Positions 58,377 through 64,000 of a DNA stretch of 64,000 nt are shown one piece after another. Each line of letters opens with the position of its first letter. The first letter of the stretch is position 1. Source of the stretch: Bradyrhizobium sp. CB2312 (lineage in GTDB: Bacteria; Pseudomonadota; Alphaproteobacteria; Rhizobiales; Xanthobacteraceae); the NCBI RefSeq assembly GCF_029714425.1, contig NZ_CP121668.1, positions 1 to 64,000 on the forward strand. The letters run 5' to 3'. The notes under the pieces are model-generated. The model saw nothing but the letters and a program-made list of their open reading frames with translations, did no database searches and was not told the origin of the DNA. A program made the translations under genes and the position numbers.

Positions 58377-58426
58377 GAGCATGATCTTTCCGGAAAGCCC
58401 GCTTCGCACTTTTCCGGATCATGCTC
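58377..58426. repeat. GAGCATGATC palindromic repeat
   Basis: GAGCATGATCTTTCCGGAAAG faces its near-complement TTTTCCGGATCATGCTC, with CCCGCTTCGCAC in the centre. This sequence type is widespread in intergenic regions of Rhizobiales genomes. Only one copy is in this window. It lies in the 463-bp rpsO-pnp gap. Confidence 0.8.
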
Positions 58427-58577
58427 GAGTGACGGCAAGCATCCGAGGCACGATCGGCGAGGACCGCGGTTCGGTGTTCGCGTTCGTGCCGACTGACAGT
58501 CCAGCAGCAATCCGGCGGCTGGGCACAACGGGCAAGGCGCCCGTATGACCCGAAAGGATGGACGCCATCCGACATCC

Positions 58578-58651
58578 AAAAACCATGGCAGGATCGCAGG
58601 ACGCTGATCGCCCGCTTCGATCAGCGTCCCGCAATCTTGCGCATGGTTTTT
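58578..58651 (+). promoter_or_regulatory. Long hairpin in the pnp leader
   Basis: AAAAACCATG (58578-58587) pairs with CATGGTTTTT (58642-58651); a middle segment GCAGGAT pairs with ATCTTGC, and an inner perfect 12-bp stem GGACGCTGATCG (58599-58610) pairs with 58618-58629, loop CCCGCTT. In total about 31 pairs with few mismatches. It is followed by GTTTTT at 58652-58657. The structure lies 43 bp upstream of the pnp ATG. In E. coli the pnp leader contains a long stem cut by RNase III in PNPase autoregulation; this is a positional analogue. A terminator/attenuator is the alternative. Confidence 0.6.
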
Positions 58652-58699
58652 GTTTTTCGAGCCGTCCCTTCTTTCGAGAACCCATGAAAGAAGACCTCT

Positions 58700-60862
58700 A
58701 TGTTCAATAAGCATTCAGTCGAGATCGACTGGGGCGGACGCCCTCTCAAGCTCGAAACCGGCAAGATCGCGCGCCAGGCCGACGGCGCCGTCATCGCCAC
58801 CTATGGCGAGACCGTGGTGCTCGCCACCGTCGTCGCGGCGAAGGCGCCGCGCGAGGGCGTCGACTTCCTGCCGCTGACCGTCGACTACCAGGAGAAGACC
58901 TACGCCGCGGGCCGCATTCCCGGCGGCTATTTCAAGCGCGAGGGTCGTCCGACCGAGAAGGAGACGCTGGTCTCCCGCCTGATCGACCGTCCGATCCGCC
59001 CGCTGTTCGTCGACGGCTGGCGCAACGAGACCCAGGTGATCGTCACCGTGCTCTCGCACGACATGGAAAACGATCCCGATATCGTCGCGATGGTCGCGGC
59101 CTCCGCTGCGCTGACGCTGTCCGGCGCGCCCTTCAAGGGCCCGATCGGCGCCGCCCGCGTCGGTTTTGCCAATGACGAATTCGTCCTCAACCCGACGCTC
59201 GACGAGATGGTCGACACCCAGCTCGACCTCGTCGTCGCCGGCACCGCCGACGCCGTGCTGATGGTGGAATCGGAAGCCAAGGAGCTCAACGAAGACGTGA
59301 TGCTCGGCGCCGTGATGTTCGGCCACCGCCACTTCCAGCCGGTCATCAACGCGATCATCGATCTCGCCGAGAAGGCCGCCAAGGAGCCGCGCGAAGTCAC
59401 CGTGATCGACAATTCGGCGATCGAAAAGGAAATGCTCGGCCTGATCGAGCAGGAGCTGCGCGCCGCCTACGCCATCCCGGTGAAGCAGGACCGCTATGCC
59501 GCGGTCGGCGTCGCCAAGGAAAAGGTGATGGCCCACTACTTCCCGGAGGGGCAGGAGCCGAAATACGACAAGCTGCGCGTCGCCGGCGTGTTCAAGGAGC
59601 TCGAAGCCAAGATCGTCCGCTGGAACATCCTCGACACCGGCAAGCGCATCGACGGCCGCGACGCCAAGACCGTGCGCAACATCGTCGCCGAAGTCGGCGT
59701 GCTGCCGCGCGCCCACGGCTCGGCGCTGTTCACCCGCGGTGAGACCCAGGCGATGGTCGTGACCACGCTCGGCACCGGCGAGGACGAGCAGTACATCGAC
59801 GCGCTGTCCGGGACGTACAAGGAAACGTTCCTGCTGCATTACAACTTCCCGCCCTACTCGGTCGGCGAGACCGGCCGCCTCGGCGGCGCCAAGCGCCGCG
59901 AGATCGGCCACGGCAAGCTGGCCTGGCGCGCGATCCACCCGGTGCTGCCGCCGCACCACGAGTTCCCCTACACCACGCGCGTGGTGTCGGAGATCACCGA
60001 GTCCAACGGCTCCTCGTCGATGGCTTCGGTCTGCGGCGCCTCGCTCGCGCTGATGGACGCCGGCGTGCCCTTGAAGCGGCCGACCGCGGGCATCGCGATG
60101 GGCCTGATCCTCGAGGACAAGCGCTTTGCAGTGCTCTCGGACATCCTCGGTGACGAGGACCATCTCGGCGACATGGACTTCAAGGTCGCCGGCACCGAGC
60201 AAGGCATCACCTCGCTCCAGATGGACATCAAGATCGAGGGCATCACCGAGGAGATCATGCGCGTCGCCCTTGGCCAGGCCAAGGAAGGCCGCATCCACAT
60301 CCTCGGCGAGATGGCCAAGGCGCTGACCGCTGCGCGCGCCGAGCTCGGCGAATACGCGCCGCGCATCGAGACCTTCAAGATCCCGACCGACAAGATCCGC
60401 GAAGTGATCGGCACCGGCGGCAAGGTGATCCGCGAGATCGTCGAGAAGACCGGCGCCAAGGTCAACATCGAGGACGACGGCACCGTGAAGGTCGCCTCCT
60501 CTGACGGCGAGGCGATGAAGGCCGCGATCAAGTGGATCAAGTCGATCGCGTCCGAGCCGGAAGTCGGCCAGATCTATGACGGCACCGTCGTCAAGGTGAT
60601 GGAGTTCGGCGCCTTCGTGAACTTCTTCGGCTCCAAGGACGGCCTCGTCCACATCAGCCAGCTCGCGGCCAATCGCGTGCAGAAGACCTCCGACGTCGTC
60701 AAGGAAGGCGACAAGGTCAAGGTCAAGCTGCTCGGCTTCGACGATCGCGGCAAGACCCGCCTGTCGATGAAGGTGGTCGACCAGACCACCGGCGAGGACC
60801 TCGAGGCCAAGGACAAGGCCGCCGAGGGCGAGAAGGCCCCGCGCGAAGCGGCCGGCGAGTAA
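58700..60862 (+). CDS. pnp: Polyribonucleotide nucleotidyltransferase (PNPase)
   Basis: PNPase is a phosphorolytic 3'-to-5' exoribonuclease of the degradosome. At 720 residues it has the family length. It comprises two RNase PH domains (about 1-230 and 310-540; [22 protein letters not shown] in the first and [18 protein letters not shown] in the second) with a helical linker, then a KH domain ([20 protein letters not shown]) and an S1 domain ([20 protein letters not shown]). The FGSK and [16 protein letters not shown] segments complete S1. It follows rpsO and a structured leader. Confidence 0.97.
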   Translation: MFNKHSVEIDWGGRPLKLETGKIARQADGAVIATYGETVVLATVVAAKAPREGVDFLPLTVDYQEKTYAAGRIPGGYFKREGRPTEKETLVSRLIDRPIRPLFVDGWRNETQVIVTVLSHDMENDPDIVAMVAASAALTLSGAPFKGPIGAARVGFANDEFVLNPTLDEMVDTQLDLVVAGTADAVLMVESEAKELNEDVMLGAVMFGHRHFQPVINAIIDLAEKAAKEPREVTVIDNSAIEKEMLGLIEQELRAAYAIPVKQDRYAAVGVAKEKVMAHYFPEGQEPKYDKLRVAGVFKELEAKIVRWNILDTGKRIDGRDAKTVRNIVAEVGVLPRAHGSALFTRGETQAMVVTTLGTGEDEQYIDALSGTYKETFLLHYNFPPYSVGETGRLGGAKRREIGHGKLAWRAIHPVLPPHHEFPYTTRVVSEITESNGSSSMASVCGASLALMDAGVPLKRPTAGIAMGLILEDKRFAVLSDILGDEDHLGDMDFKVAGTEQGITSLQMDIKIEGITEEIMRVALGQAKEGRIHILGEMAKALTAARAELGEYAPRIETFKIPTDKIREVIGTGGKVIREIVEKTGAKVNIEDDGTVKVASSDGEAMKAAIKWIKSIASEPEVGQIYDGTVVKVMEFGAFVNFFGSKDGLVHISQLAANRVQKTSDVVKEGDKVKVKLLGFDDRGKTRLSMKVVDQTTGEDLEAKDKAAEGEKAPREAAGE

Positions 60863-60887
60863 GCCTCGCCGCTGCATCAGAAACACG

Positions 60888-60915
60888 AAGGGCGGCCGAC
60901 AGGCCGCCCTTTTTG
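60888..60915 (+). terminator. Rho-independent terminator after pnp
   Basis: AAGGGCGGCC, loop GACA, GGCCGCCCTT, then TTTG. The stem has ten pairs and begins 26 bp after the pnp stop codon. It probably terminates pnp transcription ahead of the convergent katG gene. Confidence 0.85.
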
Positions 60916-60941
60916 TTTGTGTTTGATCCGGGAAAGCTGTG

Positions 60942-60969
60942 CCACCTCTCCCGCATGCGGGAGAGGTGG
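60942..60969. repeat. Single-arm CCACCTCTCCCGC palindrome
   Basis: A perfect 28-bp palindrome built from CCACCTCTCCCGCA and its complement, matching the hairpin of the CTCTCCC mosaic family but without a second arm. It lies 12 bp from the katG stop codon and may serve as the katG terminator or RNA 3' stabiliser. Confidence 0.8.
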
Positions 60970-60981
60970 AGCGGCACCGCC

Positions 60982-64000
<3,019 letters not shown>

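Overview
This 64 kb window begins at the first base of dnaA and reads as the start of a chromosome numbered from dnaA. The high GC content, the gene order (dnaA-dnaN-recF-gyrB; tsaB-rimI-fur-miaB-phoH-ybeY-corC-lnt; rimP-nusA-ylxR-infB-rbfA-truB-rpsO-pnp), the CPG2-like and PraR-like proteins and the dense families of intergenic palindromes all point to an alphaproteobacterium of the order Hyphomicrobiales, most likely Bradyrhizobium. No rRNA, tRNA, CRISPR array, prophage or classical insertion sequence was seen.

Layout. 1-8.9 kb: replication genes dnaA, dnaN, recF and gyrB, interrupted by a GIY-YIG nuclease gene enclosed by palindromic arms (dnaN/recF gap) and by two tandemly duplicated secreted proteins (recF/gyrB gap). 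9-15.2 kb: a small membrane protein, a MurA homologue with Asp in place of the catalytic Cys, an overlapping MATE/DUF2867/HCCA-isomerase operon and an SMI1/KNR4 protein. 15.5-33.4 kb: accessory metabolism and regulation (FUSC, MmgE/PrpD, two serine hydrolases, two AraC regulators, a GNAT, pirin, purC, a SulP-STAS-cNMP transporter, an SDR/NTF2 pair, aldehyde dehydrogenase, adenosine kinase). 33.5-48.9 kb: housekeeping genes (murJ, trpS, usp, a NifU/Nfu scaffold, tsaB, rimI, fur, miaB, phoH, ybeY, corC, lnt, a praR-like regulator, an M20 hydrolase, trmB). 50.4-60.9 kb: the nusA/infB translation operon followed by rpsO and pnp. 61-64 kb: katG with divergent oxyR, the latter cut by the window end.

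The most distinctive feature is the intergenic repeat landscape. At least six elements share one architecture: two inverted arms, each framed by GTCAT at its outer end and ATCCA at its inner end, with a variable palindrome between these frames. In one of them the short spacer between the arms is replaced by the GIY-YIG nuclease gene, which suggests a REPIN-like element with a nuclease partner. Other families (CTCTCCCC/GGGGAGAG; GTAGGGTGGGCAAAG; GAGCATGATC) fill most remaining gaps.

Two RNA leaders deserve attention: a promoter, antiterminator and terminator arrangement upstream of rimP-nusA-infB, and a roughly 30-bp stem followed by a U tract upstream of pnp. All functions come from motif recognition in the translated sequence; no searches were run.
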